From Nitrospinota bacterium (lineage in GTDB: Bacteria > UBA8248), in NCBI GenBank assembly GCA_003506735.1, contig DNYS01000181.1, forward strand, positions 6,862-17,082: a stretch of DNA of 10,221 nucleotides, written 5' to 3'. A program made the position numbers and the translations under genes. A model generated the notes under the pieces. That model worked only from the letters and a program-made list of their open reading frames with translations, searched no databases and was not told the origin of the DNA. This document shows, piece after piece, positions 1 to 7,900 of the stretch. The stretch's first letter is position 1. Each line of letters begins with the position of its first letter.

Positions 1-89
1 TGCCTGCCCGTGCACCTCGCGATCCGAATTGTGTTAACATTTCAAACCGATAGCGGTGGATTTGATGACAGGAGAGAAGAAAACGAACG

Positions 90-1169
90 ATGCCGTCGCT
101 CTGGAAGCGCCTTTTCATAGCCTTCATGGTGCTGGTCTTTATTTTAATGATCGGCATCGTGGGGTACATGACGATCGAGGGGTGGAACTTATTCGACTCC
201 CTCTACATGACCGTCATTTCCCTGACCACGGTGGGTTACAGCGAAACGCACGACCTGTCCAAGAATGGCCGCATCTTCACGATCTTTCTCCTGTTCAGCG
301 GGATGGGCATGCTCGCCTATGGAATCGGTACGTTCACCGCGTTCCTGGTCGAGGGCCAATTGCTGGATTACCTGAGAGGCCGGCAGATGCTTAAAAAAAT
401 CAGCCGATTGCGCGATCATTTTATCATTTGCGGATACCGGGGCGAGGGGCGCTATGCCCTCGAGGAACTCATCAAGACGAAAACCCCCCACGTCGTCGTG
501 GACTCGGATATCGCCGAATTGAGTACGATGTTCCCCGACGCCGAATTGCTTTATATCGAAGGCGATCCGACCAAGGAGCAAACCCTCGAGCAGGCAAATC
601 TGGAAAACGCCCAGGGCCTGATCAGCGCTCTGCCCTCGGACAGCGAAAACCTCCTCGTCATCCTCTCGGCCCGGATGATGAGCTCCGACATCCGGATCAT
701 TACGTGCGTATTCGACCGCGAAAGCACCCAAAAATTCCAGCGCGTCGGGGCCAACGGAACCGTCATGGCGGATTTCATCGGCGGCCTGCGCATGGCGTCC
801 GAGGCCATCCGGCCGACGGTCGTATCGTTTCTGGACACCATGCTCCGCGAAAAGGACCAGACCCTCCGCATCGAGGAGATCAAGGTTCTCGGAGAGGGGA
901 ACGAGTGGGTGGGCAAGACGCTTCAGGAGATCGATTTTCCACGCCAGACGGGCCTCCTTGTCGTGGCCGTGAAATCCCTGAACTCGGGGAAGTATGTGTA
1001 TAACCCCAGGGCCGATTACGTCGTCGAAATTGACGATGTCCTCATCGTCATCGGCCGCACCGAGCAGGTGTTCAAGATGAAACGGCTCCTCGGCCACGAT
1101 ATCGATGATCCGGAAGGCGAGGATAACCACAGCGCCAGCCCCAGCGAGACGCCCGCGCAATCCACATGA
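90..1169 (+). CDS. Two-TM potassium channel with cytosolic RCK (TrkA-N/TrkA-C) domain, MthK-type
   Basis: This 359-residue protein should form a tetrameric inner-membrane K+ channel gated by cytosolic RCK domains. Seen: TM1 at about residues 8-27, a pore helix, the K+ selectivity filter TTVGYSE at 46-52, TM2 at about 61-84, an RCK-N Rossmann domain from about 109 (HFIICGY), and an RCK-C (TrkA-C) domain at about 258-335. The tail is acidic and Ser/Pro-rich. The length is close to MthK (336 residues). The Rossmann glycine motif reads GYRGEG (115-120) rather than GxGxxG, so NAD binding is doubtful; many single-pore RCK channels respond instead to Ca2+ or other ligands. The start at 90 directly precedes TM1 and has an AGGAGA at 70-75, 14 nt away, which is long for a ribosome-binding site. 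The stop overlaps the next gene's start. An in-frame internal Met at residue 100 may give a free RCK subunit. Family assignment is firm; the gating ligand is unknown. Confidence 0.93.
   Translation: MPSLWKRLFIAFMVLVFILMIGIVGYMTIEGWNLFDSLYMTVISLTTVGYSETHDLSKNGRIFTIFLLFSGMGMLAYGIGTFTAFLVEGQLLDYLRGRQMLKKISRLRDHFIICGYRGEGRYALEELIKTKTPHVVVDSDIAELSTMFPDAELLYIEGDPTKEQTLEQANLENAQGLISALPSDSENLLVILSARMMSSDIRIITCVFDRESTQKFQRVGANGTVMADFIGGLRMASEAIRPTVVSFLDTMLREKDQTLRIEEIKVLGEGNEWVGKTLQEIDFPRQTGLLVVAVKSLNSGKYVYNPRADYVVEIDDVLIVIGRTEQVFKMKRLLGHDIDDPEGEDNHSASPSETPAQST
374..389 (+). promoter_or_regulatory. Candidate internal ribosome-binding site and start for a soluble RCK subunit
   Basis: GAGAGG (374-379) lies 7 nt before an in-frame ATG (387-389, Met100 of the channel). 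This is better spacing than at the channel's own start. The Met sits about 10 residues before the first RCK beta strand, matching the internal start Met107 in MthK, which makes the free RCK subunits needed for its octameric gating ring. Starting here would give a 260-residue soluble protein. The sequence is directly visible; its use as a start is inference by analogy. Confidence 0.4.
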
Positions 1170-1849
1170 AAAAAGGCGCCGGAAGCCGGCCCCCCTCCCT
1201 TCGCCACTCCTGGTCGCTGACGCCCGGCGAGGCCCGGAACCTCCAAATCGGGCTTCGGGCGAAACTCCGCTTTTCTCCGCTGCGCCGCTCCCCGAGAACT
1301 GTCGCCGGCGCGGATATTTCCCACCTGCGCTTCGGCCGCCGGGCCGTGGCGGAGGTTGTGGTCTTCTCGTTTCCCGATCTCGAAAGGATCGAGGAGTCTC
1401 TGGCCCTGGGGGAGGTGGCGTTTCCCTATGTGCCGGGGCTTCTTTCCTTCAGGGAGGGCCCGCTTCTCGAGCGCGCCTTCGAGGGGCTGCGCTGCAGGCC
1501 CGATCTCGTCCTGTTCGATGGCCAGGGCATCGCCTCCCATCTGGGCCTTCGGCTGGGGGTTCCCTCTGTGGGGTGCGCCAAAAGCCGCCTTTGGGGCGAG
1601 GCCGCCGAGCCGCCCGATGAAAAGGGGGCTTGGAGCCCGCTGCGAGAGAAGGGGGGAAAGGTTGTGGGGGGCCTCCTCAGGACGCGAAAAGGAGTGAAGC
1701 CGGTCTACATCTCCCCCGGCCCCCGGATCGACCTCGAAGGGGCCATCCGAATCGCCCTGGCGTCCTCTCCCCGCTATAGGATACCGGCGCCCATCCGGGC
1801 GGCCCACATCCGCACGAACGAAGAGCGCCGACGCCTGGGGATCGTCTGA
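1166..1849 (+). CDS. nfi: Endonuclease V homologue (deoxyinosine 3' endonuclease) with an 8-residue active-site loop deletion
   Basis: Endonuclease V cuts DNA at the second phosphodiester 3' of deoxyinosine and starts repair of deaminated adenine. The 227-residue length is normal. Seen, with Thermotoga maritima numbering in brackets as I recall it: D50 (D43) in VAGADIS, the wedge FPYVPG with Y88 (Y80), E97 (E89) in SFREGP, D118 (D110) in FDGQG, K139 (K139) in AKSRLWG, and H214 (H214) near the C-terminus in RAAHIRT. All four catalytic positions are therefore present. The usual DGxGxAHPRxxGIASHxG stretch is shortened to DGQGIASHLG, losing eight residues including H116 and R118. The common SPGH motif reads SPGP (183-186). 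The ATG overlaps the channel stop as ATGA, with no visible Shine-Dalgarno sequence, so translation probably depends on coupling. The family is certain; whether it still cleaves deoxyinosine DNA is open. Confidence 0.9.
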   Translation: MKKGAGSRPPSLRHSWSLTPGEARNLQIGLRAKLRFSPLRRSPRTVAGADISHLRFGRRAVAEVVVFSFPDLERIEESLALGEVAFPYVPGLLSFREGPLLERAFEGLRCRPDLVLFDGQGIASHLGLRLGVPSVGCAKSRLWGEAAEPPDEKGAWSPLREKGGKVVGGLLRTRKGVKPVYISPGPRIDLEGAIRIALASSPRYRIPAPIRAAHIRTNEERRRLGIV

Positions 1850-1880
1850 AAAAAAAGCCCCCGCGCCGAGGTGCGGGGGC
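1849..1880 (-). terminator. Intrinsic terminator between convergent genes, oriented mainly for the cytochrome transcript
   Basis: Perfect 8-bp stem GCCCCCGC (1857-1864) and GCGGGGGC (1873-1880) with an 8-nt loop. Read on the minus strand it is followed by eight Ts (complement of A 1849-1856), a strong rho-independent signal 52 nt beyond the cytochrome stop. Read on the plus strand only TT follows directly, with a TTTT about 8 nt later, so it would end the endonuclease V transcript less well. The T-tract overlaps the last base of the endonuclease V stop codon. Confidence 0.85.
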
Positions 1881-1909
1881 TTCCAGTAATTTTGGGGATT
1901 CCAGTAATT
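1881..1909. repeat. Short direct repeat TTCCAGTAATT, two copies
   Basis: Identical 11-bp copies lie at 1881-1891 and 1899-1909, an 18-bp period, in the convergent intergenic gap just beyond the terminator stem. No function is apparent; it may be a small tandem duplication. Confidence 0.6.
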
Positions 1910-1931
1910 CGAGGCGGCAGGGAGGGGGGGG

Positions 1932-4829
1932 TTATCCTTGACCGCCGGCCGAGTCCGGTTTTTTGGGCGCTTCGGCGGCCTTGAAATTCTCCTGGCTCAT
2001 GATGAAATTCCGCAGCGCCTCAATCTGGCGCAGGCCATCCCCGCCGAGGAGATTCTCGTCGACGGGATCACCGTGGCTCACGATTCGGGCGCGTCCGATG
2101 CGCGGGCCCAGGTCCACCGGGCTCGATATGGTGATTTTCTTCTCATCCACCCCCGAGACCGTAACGGCGATCGATTTTCCGCCGATGGTGATCGTGGCGG
2201 TCTTCTCTTCGGCCAGTTCGGACTCTTCCGCCGCAGCCAGTTCGTATTTCCAGCGCCCGTCTTCCTTTCCGGTGCGCTTGCCGCTCAGGATCTGGGCGCT
2301 GGCGCCGGCGCCCTCGAAGAAGACCGGCATCTTGGTGCCGGGCGTTATTTTCTGGGGATTCTGAATCCACTTGACGATCCATTCGGGGCGCAGGCGGCTC
2401 TTTGCATACGACAGGCTCGGAGCCGTGGGCGCCTCCTTGCCCGGGGGAGGCGGCCAATCGCCGTGGCAGGAAAGGCAGTCGGCCTTGGCGAATAGAATGC
2501 GCCCGGCCGCCAGCGATTCGGGCTTCACGCCTGCCTTGTCGAAATGAACGTAGGGCCGGAGCTTCCCGTCGAGCGCGGCGAAATAATCCACCAGCGCGGC
2601 GGCATCCTTCTCGGGCATCTGGAAGCTGGGCATCCGCACCTTCAACCAGGGCCGGAGTGTGACGACATTCTTGAGGAAACCGAAGAACCAGCTCGGCTGA
2701 ACCTTATTGCCCTCGCCGGTCAGGCGGGGGGGACCGTTATTTTTGTCCTTGTAGCGGCGCAGGATATCGCCGCCCCAGTTTTCGATAACGTGACAGCCCG
2801 TGCAGTTGTATTTTTCGATCATCCGGCGGCCGAGTTCAATCTTTTTGGCGCGCGCGTCCAACTCCTGATGCACCGAATGAGGCACCCCGTGGCCGCCCAG
2901 CCCTCTGAGGAAGACTCGGATGGCCCGGGCCTCGCTGTCGGAGAGGTCGAAGTTGGGCATCAGCAGGGTTTCCCGGTCCGTCTGGAAGATTTTCGGGTTC
3001 TTCAGCTTCCCGAAGGTCCATGCGTCCCAGTTCGCCTTGACATTGACGACGTTGCCGAATGAAAGCTCGAATTCTTTTTTCTGGGAGAATATGGCCAGGT
3101 TGGGGCCGATCTTCGAGGCCGAATCCATTCCGGGAATGACGTGGCATCCGGCGCATCCACGCCGCCTAATGAGCGTTTGGCCGCGCTTGAAGGCCGCGGG
3201 ATCGTCGAGCTTGACCTCGGCCGCCCTCTTTGCGGGATCGGAGAGGCTGAACAGATAGGCGGCAATCGCATTCGCATTGCCCTCCGAAATGCGAAGGGCC
3301 GGCATGGCCGTGCCGTGCCAGTAGCTCTTGGGATTCCTGATCCACCGCACCAGCCAGTCGGCCTGAACCTTGCGGCCCACATTTTTGAGGGCCGGGGCAA
3401 AGTCCCGGTTCCTGTATACGAGGGGACGGCCGTTCACCCCTTTCAGCGGCGGGCCGGGATTGTCGTCCTTGGCGTCCCGGACATGGCAGCCCAGGCACCC
3501 GACTTCCTCGAACAGCTTTTTCCCTTTGGCGATGGTGGCCGCATCGCCCATGCCGCCGATTTTCCGGGCGGCGGTGCGCCTGCGCCCGGCGGACCAGATA
3601 TAGCTGGCAATATCCTTCGATTCCTGATCGCTCAGGCTGAAGAAGGGCATTTTTGTGCGGGGATTGTAGCTTTTCGGGTGCTTGATCCAGGAGACGAGCC
3701 AGCCGGTGCTCACTTTTTCCTGAATGCGCGAAAGGTCCGGGCCCCGTTTTCTCAAGTCCTCGGTGCCGGGAATGTTGTGGCAGCCATAGCAGCCGAGTTC
3801 GCGCACAAGCGAAATCCCCCGCGAGAGGATGGGGGCCTTGGGTAGGTTGAACACGTTCTGGTGGCATCCCAGGCACTTCGAGCCCCTCTCGGATTTCGGC
3901 AAGAATTTATCTTCCCAGAAATGATCTTCCCCGTGGGCCAGGGCCACGGTCTTGAGGGCGCTTCCCTGGCCGCCGTGGCAGGACTGGCAACCGATTTTAT
4001 CGGGGTCGTGTTTTTTGAGGTAGAAAATACGGTCGGGATGGGTGGCGAAAGGCAGTTTTTTGCCGCCGGTTCCGGACCACATTTTACCCTCGAATCCGGA
4101 ACGGTTGGTCCCGAGGTGACAGGACTGGCACCTGTCCGCCCGTATGACGGGTTCTCCGAAATTGTTGCGTTCGTACGCGCGGAGGACGATCTGCTTGATT
4201 TCGAGAAACCGCTTGTCGATGCCCTCGATGCGCTGTTTGTATTTGGTGATTTCCCCGGCGATGGACCCGCGGCGCTTTTTGAGGTCGTTCAGCGGCTTGT
4301 ATTTTACCTCGATCTGGACTTTCACCGCGTCGCGGGCGGCATCAGCCTTCTCGGTGGGCTTTTTGAACCCGTTCCATTCCTTGCGCCACCGGGCGACGAG
4401 AGCGGATTCCTGGGAGATGTCCTTTCCGTGGCGGATTCCCTCGTTGAGTTCGAAATAGGCCTGATCGAAGTTCGCCTTGGCGAATCCGAGTTCCTGGGTC
4501 CTCTCGAAGGCGACGAGCTCGAGCTGCTCGAGTTTGGTCCGGAGTTTCGGAATTTCGGCGTCATTCGCCAGCTTGGATTCGATTTGAGCGATTTGGGCGT
4601 CAATTTTGGCGACCTGGGCGCCGAATTTCTTTTGACTGGCGGCGAGCAATTTCGCCACCTCGCCCCGCTCCATCCGGTTGAATTCTTGCTGGAAACTCTT
4701 CCATGGCCTTCGGGTGAACACCTCGTCCCAGACGGTCCAGACGGTTACGACGACCATTAAAATGCCCACCACGAAAAAGAGGACCGGCGAGGTTCTCTCC
4801 TCAGGAGGGCGAAATTCTCGGGTTGGCAT
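1932..4829 (-). CDS. Membrane-anchored octahaem c-type cytochrome with five class-I-like haem modules
   Basis: This 965-residue protein is probably a periplasmic electron carrier held to the membrane. One hydrophobic segment at about 15-34 serves as signal anchor. It is followed by a long charged, coiled-coil-prone stretch (about 50-225). Eight CxxCH haem-binding motifs start at C234, C281, C319, C347, C445, C559, C676 and C785. The first three are clustered and have extra His (H264, H274, H299, H303) that could be distal ligands. The last five each precede a Met-Pro (M394, M509, M624, M733, M834), as in His/Met class I cytochromes c, and four share the DWLVRWIRNPKSY-type pattern between haem and Met. 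About 95 residues are inserted in the last module. The gene is monocistronic by its own promoter and terminator; GGGAG lies 11 nt before the ATG. No partner complex lies beside it, so donor and acceptor are unknown. Confidence 0.92.
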   Translation of the reverse strand: MPTREFRPPEERTSPVLFFVVGILMVVVTVWTVWDEVFTRRPWKSFQQEFNRMERGEVAKLLAASQKKFGAQVAKIDAQIAQIESKLANDAEIPKLRTKLEQLELVAFERTQELGFAKANFDQAYFELNEGIRHGKDISQESALVARWRKEWNGFKKPTEKADAARDAVKVQIEVKYKPLNDLKKRRGSIAGEITKYKQRIEGIDKRFLEIKQIVLRAYERNNFGEPVIRADRCQSCHLGTNRSGFEGKMWSGTGGKKLPFATHPDRIFYLKKHDPDKIGCQSCHGGQGSALKTVALAHGEDHFWEDKFLPKSERGSKCLGCHQNVFNLPKAPILSRGISLVRELGCYGCHNIPGTEDLRKRGPDLSRIQEKVSTGWLVSWIKHPKSYNPRTKMPFFSLSDQESKDIASYIWSAGRRRTAARKIGGMGDAATIAKGKKLFEEVGCLGCHVRDAKDDNPGPPLKGVNGRPLVYRNRDFAPALKNVGRKVQADWLVRWIRNPKSYWHGTAMPALRISEGNANAIAAYLFSLSDPAKRAAEVKLDDPAAFKRGQTLIRRRGCAGCHVIPGMDSASKIGPNLAIFSQKKEFELSFGNVVNVKANWDAWTFGKLKNPKIFQTDRETLLMPNFDLSDSEARAIRVFLRGLGGHGVPHSVHQELDARAKKIELGRRMIEKYNCTGCHVIENWGGDILRRYKDKNNGPPRLTGEGNKVQPSWFFGFLKNVVTLRPWLKVRMPSFQMPEKDAAALVDYFAALDGKLRPYVHFDKAGVKPESLAAGRILFAKADCLSCHGDWPPPPGKEAPTAPSLSYAKSRLRPEWIVKWIQNPQKITPGTKMPVFFEGAGASAQILSGKRTGKEDGRWKYELAAAEESELAEEKTATITIGGKSIAVTVSGVDEKKITISSPVDLGPRIGRARIVSHGDPVDENLLGGDGLRQIEALRNFIMSQENFKAAEAPKKPDSAGGQG

Positions 4830-4840
4830 TCGAATTAGTA

Positions 4841-4845
4841 CTCCC
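4841..4845 (-). promoter_or_regulatory. Ribosome-binding site of the cytochrome gene
   Basis: GGGAG on the minus strand, 11 nt before the ATG at 4829. It lies inside an 11-nt near-palindrome ACTCCGGGAGT (4840-4850), so a small protein or structure could mask it. It supports the chosen start. Confidence 0.5.
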
Positions 4846-4885
4846 GGAGTTTCGTGAGCGGATTTTGGGCAAATGAAGCAGGAGG

Positions 4886-4914
4886 ATTATAGGATTCACC
4901 CCAAGGCCCGTCAA
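4886..4914 (-). promoter_or_regulatory. Sigma70-type promoter for the cytochrome gene
   Basis: On the minus strand, TTGACG (complement of 4909-4914) is followed after exactly 17 nt by a perfect TATAAT (complement of 4886-4891). Transcription should start near 4879, leaving a leader of about 50 nt before the ATG at 4829. The -10 hexamer matches the consensus fully and the -35 in five of six positions, with ideal spacing, in an otherwise GC-rich region. This indicates transcription independent of the upstream transporter gene. Confidence 0.8.
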
Positions 4915-4998
4915 CCAAAAGGCCCTTCCAGCAATAGGCCCGGAAAATCGGGGTATAGGGGGGGTGTGAAAATCCCACCGGGAAGGGTGCGCGGCCGA

Positions 4999-7900
4999 TT
5001 AATCTTCCACTTTGAGGGTCGGCACGGTGCGGGTCTGGTCCTGATTCCGGACGATCGAGGAAAGCTCGTAAATAATGGCGATGGAAATCGCCGCATGCTC
5101 GTGAATGAGGCCGAGGAAGGGGTCTTTCTCGATGCCCAAAAGGGTGATATCCGTCCCCGCCCGGGCGCCTGCCGATCGGCCTTCGTCCCCGAAGAGCGCG
5201 ATTTCGCCAAATGAGGCGGGCGGGGCCAGCGTCGCCAGAATCTGCTCGGTGGGCTTGCCGGGGTCTTTCACGATTTCGACGTCTCCGTCCACGATCACAT
5301 AGAGATAATCGCAAGGGTCTCCCTCCTCGAAGAGGACCTTTCCGGAGGGGAAATGGATTTCCGACGAAATGTCGCTGAGAATCTTGAGTTGTTCGGCCGT
5401 CATGGATTCGAACAAGGTGACGCCCCTGAGGAAGAGGGCTTTTTCGATGGTGGTGAGCATGTCCACACCGCTGGCTTCCCGGGAGGGGGGAGGGCCTTCC
5501 GCCCGGGAGGCCTCCTGGCGGACGGTGGCTCGGCGCGCCTGCTTTTTAACCCGCTCGTCCGGATCCCGGGAGGCCGCGGCGAGCCATTCCGGAGGGGAGT
5601 CGCCCAAAGTTTCCAGCGGCGCGAGGGCGCTTACGGCGGCTTCGCGAACGTAGACGTCCTCGTCCTCCGTCATCACCCGGATACGCTCCATCCACGCTTT
5701 CCGGTTTTCGCCGATGGAGCCCTCCCCGGCGAGGAGGAGGCTCTGCTCCTCGGTCAACATATGCCCCGCGGCGTCCACGGCCACGGCCCGGAGCCAGGGG
5801 TTGATCGAGCCCATGTAATTTTGCAGGACATCGCCAAACTCGGCGGGAGGCAAATCCCATTTTTTCCGGCCCTCGGCGAGTTTTTCGGCCGTCGTTCCGC
5901 CCAGCAGGAGGGGCTCGAGCATGAGAATGAGCTGCCGGATGTCGCCCACCGCCGGGACGTTGCTCAACGCCTCGATGGCAATCGCCCGGGAAGTCCTCTC
6001 TCCGTGGGCGAGGGACTGGGAAACGGTGTCCACGGTTTTTTCATCCCCGATCACCCCGAGCAGATTCAGGATAAGGGCCTGATCTCCCATCACCCGGTCG
6101 TTCAAGGTGCGGCGCAGCATCACCAACGATTCGTTGGTCCCTCTGAGTTCGATGGTGTGGAGGTGGTTGATGATTTCATAAATGCCGATGAGATGTTCGA
6201 GAGAAAATGCCGTAAGCCCCTCGATCAATTCATCGTTGCTCACATACTGGGCGCCGCCGTTCTTGGGCGGGACGAGCCAGCGGCTCAGGAATCCGAGGAG
6301 GGCGCCGCCCTCGATGGAGAGCGCTCCCCGCCGCTTTATCTCCTTCAGGGTGCTGACGGCTTCGTGGCGGACCCACGAGTCGGGATCGGTCAATGAGGCC
6401 ACCAGGCGGTCGAAATCCGCGTGCGATCCCCTGTTTCCCAGTAGACGGACCCCGCGCCGCCGGAGCGAGGGATGGGAATCCTCCAGGGCGGTCGCGATGA
6501 TCTCGTCCAGCCTCTCATCGTCCTGGAAGTGCCCCTGAAGGAGGCGCTCGACTGATTCCATCGCCGCCTCGCGCACCGCCAGGTCGGGCTCTGAGAGGAA
6601 CGGCACCACCCGCCGGACGAAGCGGGAATTTTCGAGCTCCCCGATGCACCGCAGCGCACAAATTTTCTCCTCCCGGTTTCCTTCCTCGAGCATGGTGTGG
6701 AGCGTTTGGAGGCCCGACGCCAGGTAGAAAAGATCGTCCGAGTGGACCAGCAGCTGAACCGCCCGGGCGCGCACCTCGGGGGACTCGTGTTTGAGGCTCT
6801 CCTGGATCATCTCGACGTAATCGTCGGCCACCCCCGCCTCGGAGATGGCGTCCATGGTGGCCCGGCGGCATTCGTCGTCTTCCGCGTTGAGCATTTGCCG
6901 CCATATCTCGCGCACCCTGGCGTTTTCCGCCACGTCCGGGGTCTTCGCCAGGAGGCGAATCAGGTTGCAGAGGCAACTTCCGGTCCGGCGGGGTATCTCT
7001 TCGAGTATGACCTTGACGGCATCGGCCTTGCCGGTGTCGGCGAGCATGCCCGCCGCGTAAACGCAAAGCTCGTCGTCCCCCTCCTGGAGGTTCTTCACGA
7101 GGATGGCCATGCTGTCCTCGTCGATATCGCCGAACCCCATCTGGGCGAACTGGAAGAGGCCCAGATTCCGCTCCTCGAGCATTTTCCGGAGGGCCGCGGT
7201 GTACTCGCTCCGGAGGAAGAAGCCCGTGGCGAAGTAGCCCGCCGCGATGATGAACGTAATGGCGGCCACCCATCTCGGGCTCAGCGGAAAAAGGGCGAGC
7301 CCGGTTGGCTTGATGATGAGAAGAATGACGCCGCTCAAAATGCTGGCGATGGCGACGACCTGGCCGGCCACGAAGGCGCCCACCCGGCTCCGGATGTTGG
7401 TTGGCAGCGCGTTATAGAGAAGGGCGTTGATCGGGTTCCGAATCGATTCCTGGAGGTTTTTGTTGTTGAACCGGAGAAATATAGCGGAATAAAAAGAGGG
7501 CGATATAATCATCGCGCCCAGGCCGACCAGCGATGTTAGGGGATAAAGGAGGTTGGCCGTCCCGAGCCCCATGCGGCGGATGAGCCGGGGGGTGATGAAG
7601 GTTTGAATCATGAGGGCCACCGCGCTGCCGATCCCGGTGAACAAGCCGAGGAACGAGGCGAGTTGGGCCTTGTCCTGAAAAACCTCGCGGAAGATGATGC
7701 TGTACTGAAAGTCCTGAAAACTCCTCATCAAAATGATGAGAAAGCTGAAAAGGGAAAAGGCGGCGACGTAGCGGTTCGCCTTCATCAGGGAGAATCCGCT
7801 CTTGCTCTTGGCGGCGCCCTTGGCCGTGGCGCGCTTTTTGGGGGCGTCGGGTTTTTCGATGAGCTGATCGAAGAGGCGGATCTGGATTGCCGCGATGAAG

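Noticed and set aside
32..39. Palindrome TGTTAACA upstream of the K+ channel
   Set aside because: Eight bases only, with no matching promoter hexamers around it; I see no supported feature in 1-69.
189..1160. Minus-strand open frame opposite the K+ channel
   Set aside because: Antisense of a gene with an unmistakable selectivity filter and RCK domain; no domain of its own.
1724..1729. Possible loss of the catalytic His (H214) of endonuclease V at the SPGP motif
   Set aside because: Numbering against the Thermotoga enzyme places H214 in the later RLAHIYT segment; the equivalent RAAHIRT His214 is present here. The SPGH His is a different residue.
1016..1807. Minus-strand open frame opposite endonuclease V
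   Set aside because: Pro/Gly/Arg-rich shadow of a recognised gene.
3861..4760. Long plus-strand open frame opposite the cytochrome N-terminal half
   Set aside because: Shadow of the GC-rich cytochrome gene. The minus frame has haem motifs, a promoter and a terminator; this frame has no recognisable domain.
4969..4983. Possible terminator after the transporter fusion (TCCC-GGT-GGGA followed by TTTT on the minus strand)
   Set aside because: Only a 4-bp stem with a 3-nt loop; too weak to call.
5353..6396. Long plus-strand open frame opposite the HEAT/cNMP region
   Set aside because: Low-complexity Gly/Arg/His-rich translation antisense to a clear HEAT-repeat protein; a codon-bias shadow.
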